From the NCBI GenBank assembly GCA_965205785.1, contig OZ242188.1:1860001-1924000 (forward strand): DNA of 64,000 nucleotides, read 5' to 3'. The DNA is from BJGV01 sp965205785. GTDB taxonomy: Bacteria; Pseudomonadota; Gammaproteobacteria; Burkholderiales; Nitrosomonadaceae. Within the stretch, counting starts at the first letter, position 1, and each line of letters starts with the position of its first letter. The notes beneath the pieces are model-generated. The model was not told the origin of the DNA. It was given only the letters and a program-made list of their open reading frames with translations, and made no database searches. The position numbers and the translations under genes were made by a program. Of this stretch, positions 48,376-58,959 are shown piece by piece.

Positions 48376-49695
48376 ATGAAACCAATAAATATAGGCTTAT
48401 TAGGTATCGGAACTGTTGGGGGAGGTACTTTTTCCGTTCTTAAACGTAATCAAGAAGAGATAGCCCGAAGAGCTGGCCGGGGAATTGATATCAAGATAAT
48501 TGCAGACCGTGACATACAGAGAGCGCGGAAAATTGCCGGTGATGATACATTAATTACATCTGATGCAAATGATGTAGTTACTCACCCTGATGTAGATATT
48601 GTAGTTGAACTAATAGGGGGTTATACCACTGCAAAAGAACTAACCCTAAAAGCAATTGAGAATGGAAAACATGTAGTTACTGCTAATAAAGCTTTACTTG
48701 CTTCACATGGGACTGAAATCTTTGCTGCTGCACAAAGACAAGGAGTGATGGTAGCTTTTGAAGCAGCAGTAGCTGGTGGAATTCCTATTATAAAAGCTTT
48801 ACGTGAAGGATTAACTGCAAACCGCATTGAGTGGATCGCTGGGATTATAAATGGCACAGGTAATTTCATCCTATCAGAGATGCGCGATAAAGGGCTAGGT
48901 TTTGATACTGTGTTGAAGCAAGCGCAAAAACTAGGTTATGCTGAGGCAGATCCTACTTTTGATATAGAGGGAATTGATGCGGCTCACAAGATTACTATCA
49001 TGGCATCTATTGCTTTTGGAATTCCAATGCAATTTGACAAAGTCTATACTGAGGGCATTACAAAATTAACTGGTGAAGATATTCGTTATGCAGAGGAATT
49101 AGGTTATCGTATTAAATTATTAGGAATTACTAAGAAAACTTCTAGGGGGGTTGAATTACGCGTTCATCCAACACTTATTCCTTCACGAAGATTGATTGCT
49201 AATGTAGAGGGTGTGATGAATGCTGTTGTTGTGAAGGGAGATGCGGTTGGGCCAACTCTCTACTATGGAGCTGGAGCTGGAGCTGAGCCAACTGCAAGCT
49301 CTGTTGTTGCGGATCTAGTAGACGTTACTCGTATGCACACTGCTGATCCAAAACATCGTGTCCCACATCTTGCCTTTCAGCCTGACTTATTATCAGATAT
49401 ACCAGTCCTACCAATGGAAGACGTAGAAACATCTTATTATCTTCGATTACATGCAATGGATAAGCCCGGGGTGCTGGCTGATATTACACGAATACTAGCT
49501 GAGCTTGAAATATCAATAGACGCTATGGTGCAAAAGGAGCCTAGTAAGGGAGAAGATCAAGTGGATATAATTGTGCTTACTCACCTTTCTATAGAGAAGA
49601 ATATTAATTCTGCTATTACAAGAATAGAAGGACTTGATTCAGTTATGGGTAAAATGACTCGTGTCCGACTAGAAGAATTAAGCAGTAATCATTAA
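48376..49695 (+). CDS. hom: Homoserine dehydrogenase
   Basis: The 439-residue enzyme reduces aspartate semialdehyde to homoserine. It has an N-terminal NAD(P) fold (IGLLGIGTVGGGTFSVL), the catalytic region NGTGNFILSEM, AEADPTFDIEGIDAAHKI, and a C-terminal ACT domain (about 350-430, YYLRLHAMDKPGVLADI) for threonine feedback. It lies between the aminotransferase and thrC. Confidence 0.95.
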   Translation: MKPINIGLLGIGTVGGGTFSVLKRNQEEIARRAGRGIDIKIIADRDIQRARKIAGDDTLITSDANDVVTHPDVDIVVELIGGYTTAKELTLKAIENGKHVVTANKALLASHGTEIFAAAQRQGVMVAFEAAVAGGIPIIKALREGLTANRIEWIAGIINGTGNFILSEMRDKGLGFDTVLKQAQKLGYAEADPTFDIEGIDAAHKITIMASIAFGIPMQFDKVYTEGITKLTGEDIRYAEELGYRIKLLGITKKTSRGVELRVHPTLIPSRRLIANVEGVMNAVVVKGDAVGPTLYYGAGAGAEPTASSVVADLVDVTRMHTADPKHRVPHLAFQPDLLSDIPVLPMEDVETSYYLRLHAMDKPGVLADITRILAELEISIDAMVQKEPSKGEDQVDIIVLTHLSIEKNINSAITRIEGLDSVMGKMTRVRLEELSSNH

Positions 49696-49830
49696 GCACA
49701 TTAAGCAAAGAAAGATTGTGATTATCAGATAAACGAACTTTATTGTTATGTCAAAAAAATATATGTACTTAATTCTTGATTATTCAGTTCATTACATTTA
49801 ACCCGCCTCCTTTTATACTACCTGTAAAAA

Positions 49831-51237
49831 ATGCGTTATATATCTACACGTGGAAATATGTTACCCAAAGCATTTTCTGAAGTAGTTCTAAGTGGACTAG
49901 CTTCTGATGGCGGACTTGCAATACCAGAATTTTATCCAAAAGTAAGTAAATCTGAACTAAAGAAATGGCGTGATCTTAATTATTCTGAGCTAGCGCTTAA
50001 AATTTTGTCTAAGTTCACGGATGATATTCCTGATACAGATTTACAGGATATTATCGAGCAGATATATACTTATGAGGCTTTTCATAACGATGAAATTACG
50101 CCACTAAAGACTTTAGAACCAGGAATTCACATACTAGGTTTATCAAACGGGCCAACATTAGCATTTAAAGATATTGCAATGCAATTTCTTGGAAATTTAT
50201 TCGAATATATACTGGCAAAAACAAATGAAGAATTAAATATTTTAGGTGCAACCTCGGGTGATACCGGTTCTAGTGCTGAATATGCAATGAGGGGAAAGAA
50301 TAGAATCCGTGTATTTATGCTCTCACCACAGGGAAAAATGACTAGTTTTCAGACTGCACAGATGTTTTCTTTACAGGATCAAAATATTTTTAATATTGCT
50401 ATTAGGGGTGTTTTTGACGACTGCCAGGATATAGTCAAATCAGTTAGTAATGATTCTGAATTTAAGAAAAGATATCATATTGGAACTGTTAATTCGATTA
50501 ACTGGGCACGTATTGCAGCACAAATTGTTTACTATTTTAAGGGTTATTTTGCAGCTACAGATTCAAATGATGAGCTTGTATCATTTTCTGTGCCTTCAGG
50601 AAACTTTGGTAATATTTGTGCAGGACATATTGCATTTATGATGGGATTGCCTATTAAAAGATTAATTCTTGCGACCAATGAAAATGATGTATTACATGAG
50701 TTTTTTTCATCAGGATGCTACCGTCCACGTACTGCTGAAGAGACAAAGCATACAAGTAGTCCGTCAATGGATATCTCCAAAGCATCTAATTTTGAACGTT
50801 TTATTTTTGATATGACTGGCAGAGATTCAAAAAAAATTAGAGAGCTCTGGGAGGAAGTAGATAGCAATAGGGCATTTGATATTTCTGATACTCCATTATG
50901 GAGAAAAATAAGAAATTCGCATATTATCTCAGGTACCAGTAACCACAAGGATCGTATTGAAACGATTCGTGAAATCTATAAAAAATATGGTGTACTAGTA
51001 GATACTCATACTGCTGATGGTTTAAAGGTGGGACTGGAGTTTTATGAGAAGGACGTACCATTAATTTGTTTGGAGACCGCGTTACCAGCTAAGTTTTCTG
51101 AGAGTATTTTAGAAGCTGTAGGGTTCGAGCCAAGTCGTCCAGATGGCTATTCTAATCTAGAAGACTTACCACAACGCTATGTTGAAATGGACTCTGATGC
51201 AATACAAATAAAAAAATTTATTTCCTCAAATATTTAA
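49831..51237 (+). CDS. thrC: Threonine synthase
   Basis: The 468-residue PLP enzyme converts O-phosphohomoserine to threonine. The family N-terminus MRYISTRGN, the PLP lysine K113 in GPTLAFKDIAMQ and the phosphate loop GATSGDTGSSAE are visible. The length is that of the bacterial long form. It lies 135 bp after hom and is convergent with nadC. Confidence 0.95.
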   Translation: MRYISTRGNMLPKAFSEVVLSGLASDGGLAIPEFYPKVSKSELKKWRDLNYSELALKILSKFTDDIPDTDLQDIIEQIYTYEAFHNDEITPLKTLEPGIHILGLSNGPTLAFKDIAMQFLGNLFEYILAKTNEELNILGATSGDTGSSAEYAMRGKNRIRVFMLSPQGKMTSFQTAQMFSLQDQNIFNIAIRGVFDDCQDIVKSVSNDSEFKKRYHIGTVNSINWARIAAQIVYYFKGYFAATDSNDELVSFSVPSGNFGNICAGHIAFMMGLPIKRLILATNENDVLHEFFSSGCYRPRTAEETKHTSSPSMDISKASNFERFIFDMTGRDSKKIRELWEEVDSNRAFDISDTPLWRKIRNSHIISGTSNHKDRIETIREIYKKYGVLVDTHTADGLKVGLEFYEKDVPLICLETALPAKFSESILEAVGFEPSRPDGYSNLEDLPQRYVEMDSDAIQIKKFISSNI

Positions 51238-51275
51238 GAATGAATGCTATATAAATAATAACAAAATTGTAGTTC

Positions 51276-52121
51276 CTATTTTTTAAAATTCATAGAGAAA
51301 TCTATTGCTTTTACATTCTTGGTTATACTGCCAATCGAGATTCGATCAACACCAGTTTCTGCTATTCTCCTAACATTATCTAAAGTAATACCTCCCGAAG
51401 CCTCAAGCGTTGTCTTCTTATTAATTGATTTTGTAGCTAAGGCAACAGCAAAATTTATGTCATCAAGATTAAAGTTGTCTAATAGGATCATTCTGGCACC
51501 CGCATCGAGTGCCTTAATTAACTCATCTCTTGTTTCTACCTCAACTTGAACTATTATATCTTTTAAACCAAGTGCTTTTGCTGCACTCAGGGCTTGCTTA
51601 ATGCTACCAGCAGACATAATATGGTTTTCCTTTATAAGTATTCCATCATACAAACCTAAGCGATGATTAACACCACCCCCACATTTGACTGCGTGTTTCT
51701 GTGCGAGCCTTAATCCTGGAAGTGTTTTTCGGGTATCTACTATTAATGCGCCGGTTCCCTGTATCTCATTAACGTAGGATCGTGTTTGAGTAGCGATAGC
51801 TGATAGAGTTTGTAAGAAATTTAGTGCTGAACGTTCTGCTGTAAGTAACACACGTGCATTTCCTTTAATTTCACATAGTTTTTGTCCAGCAAAAATCATA
51901 TCGCCTTCTTTAACTAACCATTGTATTTTAATTTGAGGTGAAAGTTGCTGGAAGCATGCCTCAAACCATTGAGTTCCACACAAAACTGCTTTTTCCCGGC
52001 AAACAACATTTGCCATAGCAGTTGCTTTGCTTTTAATTAGGAGTGCAGTTAAGTCACATTTACCGACATCCTCAGATAATGATTTGTTAACGTTGCTTTT
52101 AATTTCAGAATTTAAATTCAT
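51276..52121 (-). CDS. nadC: Quinolinate phosphoribosyltransferase
   Basis: The 281-residue enzyme makes nicotinate mononucleotide from quinolinate and PRPP in NAD synthesis. Motifs seen: ERSALNFLQTLSAIATQTRSYV, DTRKTLPGLRLAQKHAVKCGGGVNHRLGLYDGILIKENH, VEVETRDEL, ASGGITLDNVRRIAETGVDRISIGSIT. It is convergent with thrC and divergent from clpB. Confidence 0.95.
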   Translation of the reverse strand: MNLNSEIKSNVNKSLSEDVGKCDLTALLIKSKATAMANVVCREKAVLCGTQWFEACFQQLSPQIKIQWLVKEGDMIFAGQKLCEIKGNARVLLTAERSALNFLQTLSAIATQTRSYVNEIQGTGALIVDTRKTLPGLRLAQKHAVKCGGGVNHRLGLYDGILIKENHIMSAGSIKQALSAAKALGLKDIIVQVEVETRDELIKALDAGARMILLDNFNLDDINFAVALATKSINKKTTLEASGGITLDNVRRIAETGVDRISIGSITKNVKAIDFSMNFKK

Positions 52122-52208
52122 AGTGAATGCTTAAATAATAACCCACATATAAACAGTTTAGTTATTCTAACCGAATTAAGTAATAGCAGTGTACAAGAGC
52201 CTATTGCT

Positions 52209-52238
52209 CCCTTGAAATAGTTATTTATTTCCATATAT
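52209..52238 (+). promoter_or_regulatory. Sigma-32-like heat-shock promoter for clpB
   Basis: CCCTTGAAA (52209-52217), 13 bases, CCATATAT (52231-52238), about 40 bases before the clpB ATG. The -35 is a full match to the sigma-32 consensus (CTTGAAA) and the -10 is a good partial match. Confidence 0.7.
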
Positions 52239-52279
52239 ATAGTACTTATAGAAAAATATAAATTTAACTGGAGAATCAT

Positions 52280-54889
52280 ATGCGGTTTGATAAATTAACC
52301 ACTAAATTTCAACAGGCATTAGCTGAAGCACAGGCAATGGCAGTTAAGCATAGTAATCCTTACATTGAATCTCAGCATCTTATTCTTGCTTTGTTATTGC
52401 AGGAGGATGCTGGAACAATTTCGTTACTACAGCGATCTGGTACTAATGTTGCGCCTCTTCGTGACGGATTAGAGAAAGCTATAGAGCGATTATCTAAAAT
52501 AGACAATACGAGTGGAGAAGTTAGTATATCGCGTGATCTAGGTAAATTATTTAATTTAACCGAGAAAGAGGCTCAAAAGAGAGGAGATCAATTTATCGCC
52601 TCCGAAATATTTTTAGTAACTGTTCTTCAGGGCAAGGATGAAACTGCCATGCTGTTGAAGCAAAATGGTGCAAATAGCGTTTCATTGGAGCAAGCTATTA
52701 AGGAAGTAAGGGGAGGAGAGAGTATAGATAGTGCTGAAGCTGAAAGTGGACGTGAAGCGCTTAAAAAATATACGCTTGATCTTACAGAGCGTGCAAGCAT
52801 GGGAAAACTCGATCCGGTTATTGGTCGCGACGACGAAATTCGTCGAACAATTCAAGTCTTGCAACGAAGAACTAAAAATAACCCGGTTCTTATAGGTGAA
52901 CCAGGTGTCGGTAAAACTGCCATTGTAGAAGGGTTAGCCCAGCGCATTATCAATGACGAGGTACCCGAGACTCTTAAAAATAAAAGAGTTCTATCTCTTG
53001 ATATGGCAGCACTACTAGCTGGAGCAAAGTATCGTGGTGAATTTGAGGAGCGCCTAAAAGCAGTTCTTAATGAACTTGCTCAAGATGAAGGTAATACTAT
53101 TATATTTATAGATGAACTTCACACAATGGTAGGGGCTGGAAAGACAGAAGGATCAATTGATGCGGGTAATATGCTAAAGCCTGCTCTTGCTCGTGGTGAA
53201 TTACATTGTGTGGGGGCAACTACCTTAGACGAATATCGAAAATATGTAGAAAAAGATGCTGCGTTAGCACGACGTTTTCAGATGGTAATTGTTGATGAAC
53301 CTACAGTTGAAGCTACTATTGCTATTCTCAGAGGACTGCAGGAGAAATATGAAGTGCATCATGGTGTTGATATTACTGATCCAGCCATTGTAGCTGCTGC
53401 TGAACTTTCTCATCGTTATATTACGGATCGTTTTTTACCCGATAAAGCTATTGATTTGATTGATGAAGCTGCTGCACGGATACGAATGGAAATTGATTCG
53501 AAGCCTGAAATTATGGATAAGCTTGATCGTCGTCTTATTCAACTTAAGATTGAGCGAGAAGCAATAAAAAAAGAAAAGGACGAAGCTTCAAAAAAGCGTC
53601 AGGCTTTACTTGAAGAAGAGATTGGCAAACAAGAACGTGAGTATGCTGATCTTGAAGAAATTTGGAAAGCAGAGAAATCTCATGTACAAGGTTCTCAGCA
53701 TGTTAAAGAGGAAATGGAGCAAGTCAAATTAGAAATAGAAGCTGCTACACGAAAAGGCGACTGGCAAAAAGTTTCTGAATTACAATACGGCCGTATTCCA
53801 GAATTAGAGGCACAATTACAGTCGCAGCTTAGTGATCAATCTAACCAATCTTTGCCTGCAGAGCAAAGAGAGCAAACAAGTAAGCCAAAGTTACTACGTA
53901 CTCAGGTAGGTACGGAGGAAATTGCTGAGGTTGTTTCCTGTGCCACTGGAATTCCTGTATCAAAAATGATGCAGGGAGAGCGCGAAAAACTTTTACGAAT
54001 GGAGCAGAAATTACATGAGCGTGTAGTGGGGCAAGATGAAGCAGTCCATCTTGTATCTGATGCAATTCGTCGCTCACGGTCAGGACTCTCTGACCCAAAC
54101 CGACCTTATGGCTCCTTTCTTTTTCTAGGTCCAACCGGTATAGGTAAGACTGAATTATGTAAAGCCCTAGCAGGTTTTTTATTCGATTCAGAAGAGCATC
54201 TTGTTCGTATAGATATGTCCGAATTTATGGAGAAACATTCTGTAGCACGGTTAATTGGTGCTCCACCTGGTTATGTTGGATATGAAGAAGGAGGTCATCT
54301 TACGGAAGCAGTTCGTAGGAAACCATATTCAGTGATTTTGTTGGATGAGGTAGAAAAAGCCCACCCTGATGTATTTAATATATTACTACAGGTTTTGGAT
54401 GATGGACGTATGACTGATGGTCAGGGGCGTACAGTAAATTTTAAAAATACAGTTATCGTTATGACTTCAAATCTGGGCTCTCAAATGATTCAACAAATGG
54501 CAGGAGATGATTACCAAGTAATAAAATTAGCTGTTATGGGAGAAGTGAAAACTTACTTCCGACCAGAATTTATAAATCGTATTGATGAGGTTGTTGTATT
54601 TCATGCTCTTGATAAGAAGCATATCAATTCTATAGCACGCATACAGTTACGAAATCTAGAAGATCGACTTGCAGAAATGGAAATGAAGATTCACATTTCT
54701 AATACTGCACTGGCTGAGCTCGCTGAGGCTGGATTTGATCCAGTCTTTGGAGCGCGCCCACTAAAACGTGCAATACAGTCACAAATTGAGAATCAACTTG
54801 CCAAAGAGATCCTTGAAGGAAAATTCTCAGCAAAGGATGTGATAAATGTAGATTATAAGAAAGGTGCAATGGTATTTACTAAGATATAA
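52280..54889 (+). CDS. clpB: ClpB disaggregase
   Basis: The 869-residue AAA+ protein resolubilises aggregates with DnaK. It has the N-domain (Clp repeats, 1-150), Walker A of the first ATPase near residue 206 (GEPGVGKT), a coiled-coil middle domain (about 400-540), and the second Walker A near 617 (GPTGIGKT) with the C-terminal GYVGYEEGGHLTEAVRRKPYSVILLDEVEKAH. TGGAGA precedes the ATG, downstream of a heat-shock-type promoter. Confidence 0.97.
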   Translation: MRFDKLTTKFQQALAEAQAMAVKHSNPYIESQHLILALLLQEDAGTISLLQRSGTNVAPLRDGLEKAIERLSKIDNTSGEVSISRDLGKLFNLTEKEAQKRGDQFIASEIFLVTVLQGKDETAMLLKQNGANSVSLEQAIKEVRGGESIDSAEAESGREALKKYTLDLTERASMGKLDPVIGRDDEIRRTIQVLQRRTKNNPVLIGEPGVGKTAIVEGLAQRIINDEVPETLKNKRVLSLDMAALLAGAKYRGEFEERLKAVLNELAQDEGNTIIFIDELHTMVGAGKTEGSIDAGNMLKPALARGELHCVGATTLDEYRKYVEKDAALARRFQMVIVDEPTVEATIAILRGLQEKYEVHHGVDITDPAIVAAAELSHRYITDRFLPDKAIDLIDEAAARIRMEIDSKPEIMDKLDRRLIQLKIEREAIKKEKDEASKKRQALLEEEIGKQEREYADLEEIWKAEKSHVQGSQHVKEEMEQVKLEIEAATRKGDWQKVSELQYGRIPELEAQLQSQLSDQSNQSLPAEQREQTSKPKLLRTQVGTEEIAEVVSCATGIPVSKMMQGEREKLLRMEQKLHERVVGQDEAVHLVSDAIRRSRSGLSDPNRPYGSFLFLGPTGIGKTELCKALAGFLFDSEEHLVRIDMSEFMEKHSVARLIGAPPGYVGYEEGGHLTEAVRRKPYSVILLDEVEKAHPDVFNILLQVLDDGRMTDGQGRTVNFKNTVIVMTSNLGSQMIQQMAGDDYQVIKLAVMGEVKTYFRPEFINRIDEVVVFHALDKKHINSIARIQLRNLEDRLAEMEMKIHISNTALAELAEAGFDPVFGARPLKRAIQSQIENQLAKEILEGKFSAKDVINVDYKKGAMVFTKI

Positions 54890-55028
54890 GCTGTTAATTA
54901 GTACAGAATTATATGCATTACAAAATTATCATAGTATTTACAGAATAATAGATTAAGGCCAGATAATGTGAATATCTATAGGAAACGTAAGATTCATGTA
55001 AAATGTCACTTTTTCTGGATGGATAGTC

Positions 55029-55907
55029 ATGTTCAAAGGTAGTTTAGTTGCTATTGTCACACCTATGCATGAGGATGGAAGCTTAGATCTAAAGAATTTT
55101 CGTGCCCTAATTGATTTTCATATAGAGCAGGGCACAGACGGTATAGTTGTGGTAGGTACTACGGGTGAGTCTCCTACAGTAGACTTTAAGGAGCATCACC
55201 TACTGATTAGTACTGCGGTAGAACATGCTGCAGGACGAATACCGATAATTGCAGGAACAGGCGCAAACTCTACAAAAGAGGCTATTGATCTCTCAGCTTA
55301 TGCAAAAGATGCGGGTGCAAATGCAAGCCTTTCAGTTGTTCCCTACTATAACAAACCAACTCAGGAAGGCTTATTTCAGCATTATAAAAATATTGCGGAA
55401 GCAGTAGATATTCCACAAATTTTATATAATGTTCCAGGAAGAACAGTTGCAGACATTAATAATGACACTGTACTACGTCTTTCTCAGATTTCAAATATTA
55501 TTGGAATTAAAGATGCAACCGGAGATATGGGCCGTGGATTTGACTTGTTAAGTCGTGTCCCTCAAGATTTTGCGGTTTATAGTGGAGATGATGCAAGTAG
55601 CTTGGCCTTATTGCTACAAGGTGGACATGGCACAATTTCTGTTACAGCAAATGTTGCTCCAAAGTTAATGCATGAAATGTGTGCTGCTGTATTTGTAGGA
55701 GACTTAAATGTTGCTCGTAATATTAATGCTAAATTATTGCGGCTTCATTGTGACTTATTCATCGAAGCTAACCCAATTCCAGTAAAATGGGCAGTGGCGC
55801 AATTGGGATTGATAGAGACAGGCTTACGCTTGCCGTTAACGCAACTTTCTGATCAGTATCATAAGCTTGTCAAGGATGCCATGCGTAAGGCAGGAGTGCA
55901 GCTATAA
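55029..55907 (+). CDS. dapA: 4-hydroxy-tetrahydrodipicolinate synthase
   Basis: The 292-residue enzyme condenses pyruvate with aspartate semialdehyde for lysine and peptidoglycan. GTTGES (about 43-48), Tyr133 in ILYNVPGRT and the Schiff-base Lys161 in GIKDATGDM are present. It starts the dapA-bamC pair. A 139-bp gap after clpB contains its promoter, not clearly identified. Confidence 0.96.
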   Translation: MFKGSLVAIVTPMHEDGSLDLKNFRALIDFHIEQGTDGIVVVGTTGESPTVDFKEHHLLISTAVEHAAGRIPIIAGTGANSTKEAIDLSAYAKDAGANASLSVVPYYNKPTQEGLFQHYKNIAEAVDIPQILYNVPGRTVADINNDTVLRLSQISNIIGIKDATGDMGRGFDLLSRVPQDFAVYSGDDASSLALLLQGGHGTISVTANVAPKLMHEMCAAVFVGDLNVARNINAKLLRLHCDLFIEANPIPVKWAVAQLGLIETGLRLPLTQLSDQYHKLVKDAMRKAGVQL

Positions 55908-55925
55908 TTTTTTATTGCAGTATTT

Positions 55926-57020
55926 ATGATGTCTGAAAATTTAATAATAAAAATTAAGTGGTGGAAATTCGTATTGCTAAGCTTAACACTAGCAGTATCA
56001 GGTTGCAGTATATTCAATATTATGGCTGATGAATCTGATGAAAATGAGATGGAATATGAATCAGTTACCGAGAAAACTGCTCCTCTTGATGTGCCACCAG
56101 ATTTAACAGGACCTGCAACAGATGATCGTTATATTGTGCCAGATTTAAAGCCATCAGAGAGTAAAACATATTCTGCCTATAGCAGAGAACGTGCAAATGG
56201 ACAAAAGGACAGCAATACTCGGCTTTTACCGGCAAACTCAGATAATTCAATGGTAAGATCCGAACGCTCTGGTACTCAGAGATGGCTGGTAGTAAAAAGC
56301 GAGCCGGAAACTGTTTGGCCAATCGTCAAAGATTTTTGGAAAGGAATGGGTTTTGGTATTAAGGTAGAAATACCCGAGGCTGGAGTGATAGAAACAGACT
56401 GGGCTGAGAATCGTGCTGTTACTCCGCAAAATATACTTCTCAGGACAGTATCAACAATTGAACGTGATAAATTTAGAACCCGTTTAGAACGTGGAGATGC
56501 AGGAGTTACAGAAATTTATATTAGTCATCGTGGTATGGATCGTCCAACAGATCCAGATTTAGAAGCTGAAATGCTTGCACGATTAGTTGTGTATTTTGGG
56601 GTTGCTAAAGATCAGGCAAAATCTATAGTGACTAACAATAGTACTAAAGATCGCGCATATCTTGATCGTGAAAAGGGCAATGTTTTAACTATGGATGGAG
56701 CATTTGATCGTTCATGGCGTCGCGTGGGATTAGCGCTTGATCGTATTGGCTTCACCGTTGAAGATCGTGATCGTTCAGCAGGCCTTTATTTTGTACGTTA
56801 TGTTGATCCAGAGAATAAAATAGAGGAGGAAGAGGGTGCTTGGGACAAGTATATTTTTTGGGAAGATGAGAAAGAAGGAAATAAGCCGGTTGAATACAGA
56901 ATCCACGTTAGTGGTACAGAGTCTGGGAGTGAAGTAAAAGTAATAAATAAGGATGGTTCGCTACAGAAATCTGATATAGCAGGTCGAATTCTGAATTTGC
57001 TATATGAGCAGCTCAGATAG
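55926..57020 (+). CDS. bamC: BamC outer-membrane assembly lipoprotein
   Basis: The 364-residue lipoprotein has lipobox VSGC, then the N-terminal unstructured region that binds BamD (LDVPPDLTGPATDDRYIVPDL) and two helix-grip domains (about 130-220 and 255-360). BamC is part of the BAM complex that inserts outer-membrane proteins. Linkage to dapA is the classic nlpB/dapX arrangement. It starts 18 bases after dapA. Confidence 0.9.
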   Translation: MMSENLIIKIKWWKFVLLSLTLAVSGCSIFNIMADESDENEMEYESVTEKTAPLDVPPDLTGPATDDRYIVPDLKPSESKTYSAYSRERANGQKDSNTRLLPANSDNSMVRSERSGTQRWLVVKSEPETVWPIVKDFWKGMGFGIKVEIPEAGVIETDWAENRAVTPQNILLRTVSTIERDKFRTRLERGDAGVTEIYISHRGMDRPTDPDLEAEMLARLVVYFGVAKDQAKSIVTNNSTKDRAYLDREKGNVLTMDGAFDRSWRRVGLALDRIGFTVEDRDRSAGLYFVRYVDPENKIEEEEGAWDKYIFWEDEKEGNKPVEYRIHVSGTESGSEVKVINKDGSLQKSDIAGRILNLLYEQLR

Positions 57021-57109
57021 TATGTTCAGAACAATACTATTTTGAATATCTAGTTTAGTGCAGATGATCTCTGTATTAGCAGGATACTTCCTATTTTTTA
57101 AAAATAATT

Positions 57110-57877
57110 ATGAGATTTGCTTGCTTAGGAAGTGGTTCACAGGGTAATAGTATGATAATCGAGGAAAAAAAGACTCGGTTATTATTGGATTGTGGCTTTT
57201 CAATAAAAGAGGTTACTGCTCGCCTTTTTAGACTTGGTCTACAACCTGATATGCTAGATGGTATTATTGTTACACATGAACATGAGGATCATATTGGTGG
57301 GGTAGAACGACTTGCACGTAGATTTGATGTTCCTGTATGGCTTACTCATGGCACATTACGTGGTGCAACTAAAACTTTTTCTACACTATCTAAAATTAAC
57401 ATAATAGATAGCCATCAGCGTTTCTCTGTTGGCGATATTGATATCCAGCCATATCCTGTCCCCCATGATGCCCATGAGCCTACACAATTCGTTTTTGGTA
57501 ATGGTGACCTCAGTTTAGGTGTGCTGACTGACACTGGTTGTTCGACAACTCACATTGAAACAGTCCTAAATCGTTGTCACGCACTAGTACTGGAGTGTAA
57601 TCACGATGCCAAGCTTCTGGCAAACAGTAACTATCCTCTAAGTTTAAAGCATCGAGTAGGAGGACGTTTAGGGCATCTTGAAAATGCTGCTTCAGCAAAT
57701 CTTTTGTCAAAACTGGATTGTAGTTTACTTCAACACCTTATTGCGGCACATCTGAGCAAAGCAAATAATACCCCTCAGCTGGCTCAATCAGCGCTCAGTG
57801 AAGTAATAAATTGTAGTTCAAACTGGATTGGAGTGGCAGATCAGCGCCAAGGTTTTGATTGGCGTCAGCTGGTATAA
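57110..57877 (+). CDS. Metallo-beta-lactamase-fold hydrolase, YycJ-like
   Basis: The 255-residue protein has MRFACLGSGSQGNSMII at the start and the metal motif THEHEDHIGG (H-x-H-x-D-H, about residues 56-61), then HDAHEPTQFVFG, LTDTGCSTTHI and ECNHD. This is the WalJ/YycJ group, thought to act as a nuclease. It follows bamC in the same direction as in many betaproteobacteria. Confidence 0.88.
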   Translation: MRFACLGSGSQGNSMIIEEKKTRLLLDCGFSIKEVTARLFRLGLQPDMLDGIIVTHEHEDHIGGVERLARRFDVPVWLTHGTLRGATKTFSTLSKINIIDSHQRFSVGDIDIQPYPVPHDAHEPTQFVFGNGDLSLGVLTDTGCSTTHIETVLNRCHALVLECNHDAKLLANSNYPLSLKHRVGGRLGHLENAASANLLSKLDCSLLQHLIAAHLSKANNTPQLAQSALSEVINCSSNWIGVADQRQGFDWRQLV

Positions 57878-57920
57878 ATCAAATGATCTGGGGATTTTCT
57901 AATACTTGAATAAATAAAAA

Positions 57921-57944
57921 AGCCATCATAAATGATGGCTTTTA
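57921..57944. terminator. Bidirectional terminator
   Basis: AGCCATCAT (57921-57929) pairs perfectly with ATGATGGCT (57932-57940), with A-rich and T-rich sides, between convergent genes. It should serve both. Confidence 0.88.
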
Positions 57945-57974
57945 TTCTTTCTAAGATTGCAAGTAGCAAATTTT

Positions 57975-58385
57975 TTAGTGCATTAGCTTAGTAGGATCTT
58001 TTCCGTCAGTAATGGGATTACCATTTCCATCGAGATTATGTCCTGGAAGCACTGCTTTACCACTGTATTCGTCTTCAACTTCAGCTGCAGCATCTTTAAC
58101 TGCACCAGCAGCATCTTTAACAGTGTCTTTAACAGCGGTTGTAGCTGCATCAGCAGCTTTTTCTGCATCAGACCTATGTTCTTGAGTTGCATCTTTTAAG
58201 TCAAATTTTGAAGTATCAGCTACGCCTGAATTTTCTCCTTCAGCAGCACGTTCTTCAGCTACTGTGGTGCCTTCTTCAGTTCTGGTGCCATATCCTTCAA
58301 TACTTTCAGGGTTGGCTTGATGTGGTTTGCCACAGGCAGTCAGAGCGAGCGCTACTAAAGCAGCAGCGATTAGTGAAAATTTCAT
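57975..58385 (-). CDS. Alanine-rich lipoprotein with coiled-coil repeats
   Basis: The 136-residue product has lipobox LTAC and a mature part with low-complexity A/K/D/E 11-residue-type repeats (AADAATTAVKDTVKDAAGAVKDAAAEV) resembling LEA/YtxH helices, then a short GHNLDGNGNPITDG end. It may protect the envelope under stress (inference). It is first of three small lipoprotein genes in the same orientation. Confidence 0.75.
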   Translation of the reverse strand: MKFSLIAAALVALALTACGKPHQANPESIEGYGTRTEEGTTVAEERAAEGENSGVADTSKFDLKDATQEHRSDAEKAADAATTAVKDTVKDAAGAVKDAAAEVEDEYSGKAVLPGHNLDGNGNPITDGKDPTKLMH

Positions 58386-58665
58386 TGTTTAGATTCCTTA
58401 ATAGTAATGATAAATAAGTTGTAGAGTCAGGCAGTTTACTCTAATCCAGCTAACTGCTCAAGTATAAAGCTTTATAGTTTGTCTTAGGGATATTTAATTA
58501 TAAGAAGAAAATAAGGGTTATAGATAGAAATATTACCTATGAGTCAGTTTTTCTATCTATGAATAGTTATAGTTTCATTGTATAGCTATGGTAGATCCGT
58601 ATTAAATCTTATAATTTCTCCATAAATTCAGATACTTCTAAGCTCTAAGCTCGATTTTATAAAAG

Positions 58666-58854
58666 TTACCATTTATTGGGCTTGTCTTGCTTATCAGGAT
58701 CATCAAGATCATCAAAATTTGGTTCAGAATCCCTAGGCGCGTCTGCAGAAGGTGGTGGTTTTTCCATATCATGCCCATCCAAGCTTTTTTTACCTTCACC
58801 ACATGCGGTAAGTGACAGTACAAATAAAGTAACAGCGAAGAATAAATATTTCAT
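58666..58854 (-). CDS. Small acidic proline-rich lipoprotein
   Basis: The 62-residue product has signal MKYLFFAVTLFVLSLTAC and a mature part of about 45 residues rich in D, P and K (NFDDLDDPDKQDKPNKW), probably disordered. Its start closely resembles that of the gene at 59201 (MKYLLLAAVVTLSLSAC), so the two are probably paralogues. Function unknown. Confidence 0.65.
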   Translation of the reverse strand: MKYLFFAVTLFVLSLTACGEGKKSLDGHDMEKPPPSADAPRDSEPNFDDLDDPDKQDKPNKW

Positions 58855-58959
58855 TATTTAAATTCCATTAAGTATTTTTGACCTGTCGAAATATAGCAGA
58901 AGCACCATTACTACTCAAATATTTAGTGATAGTTTATCAGATTAGCGGAATTTTAATAT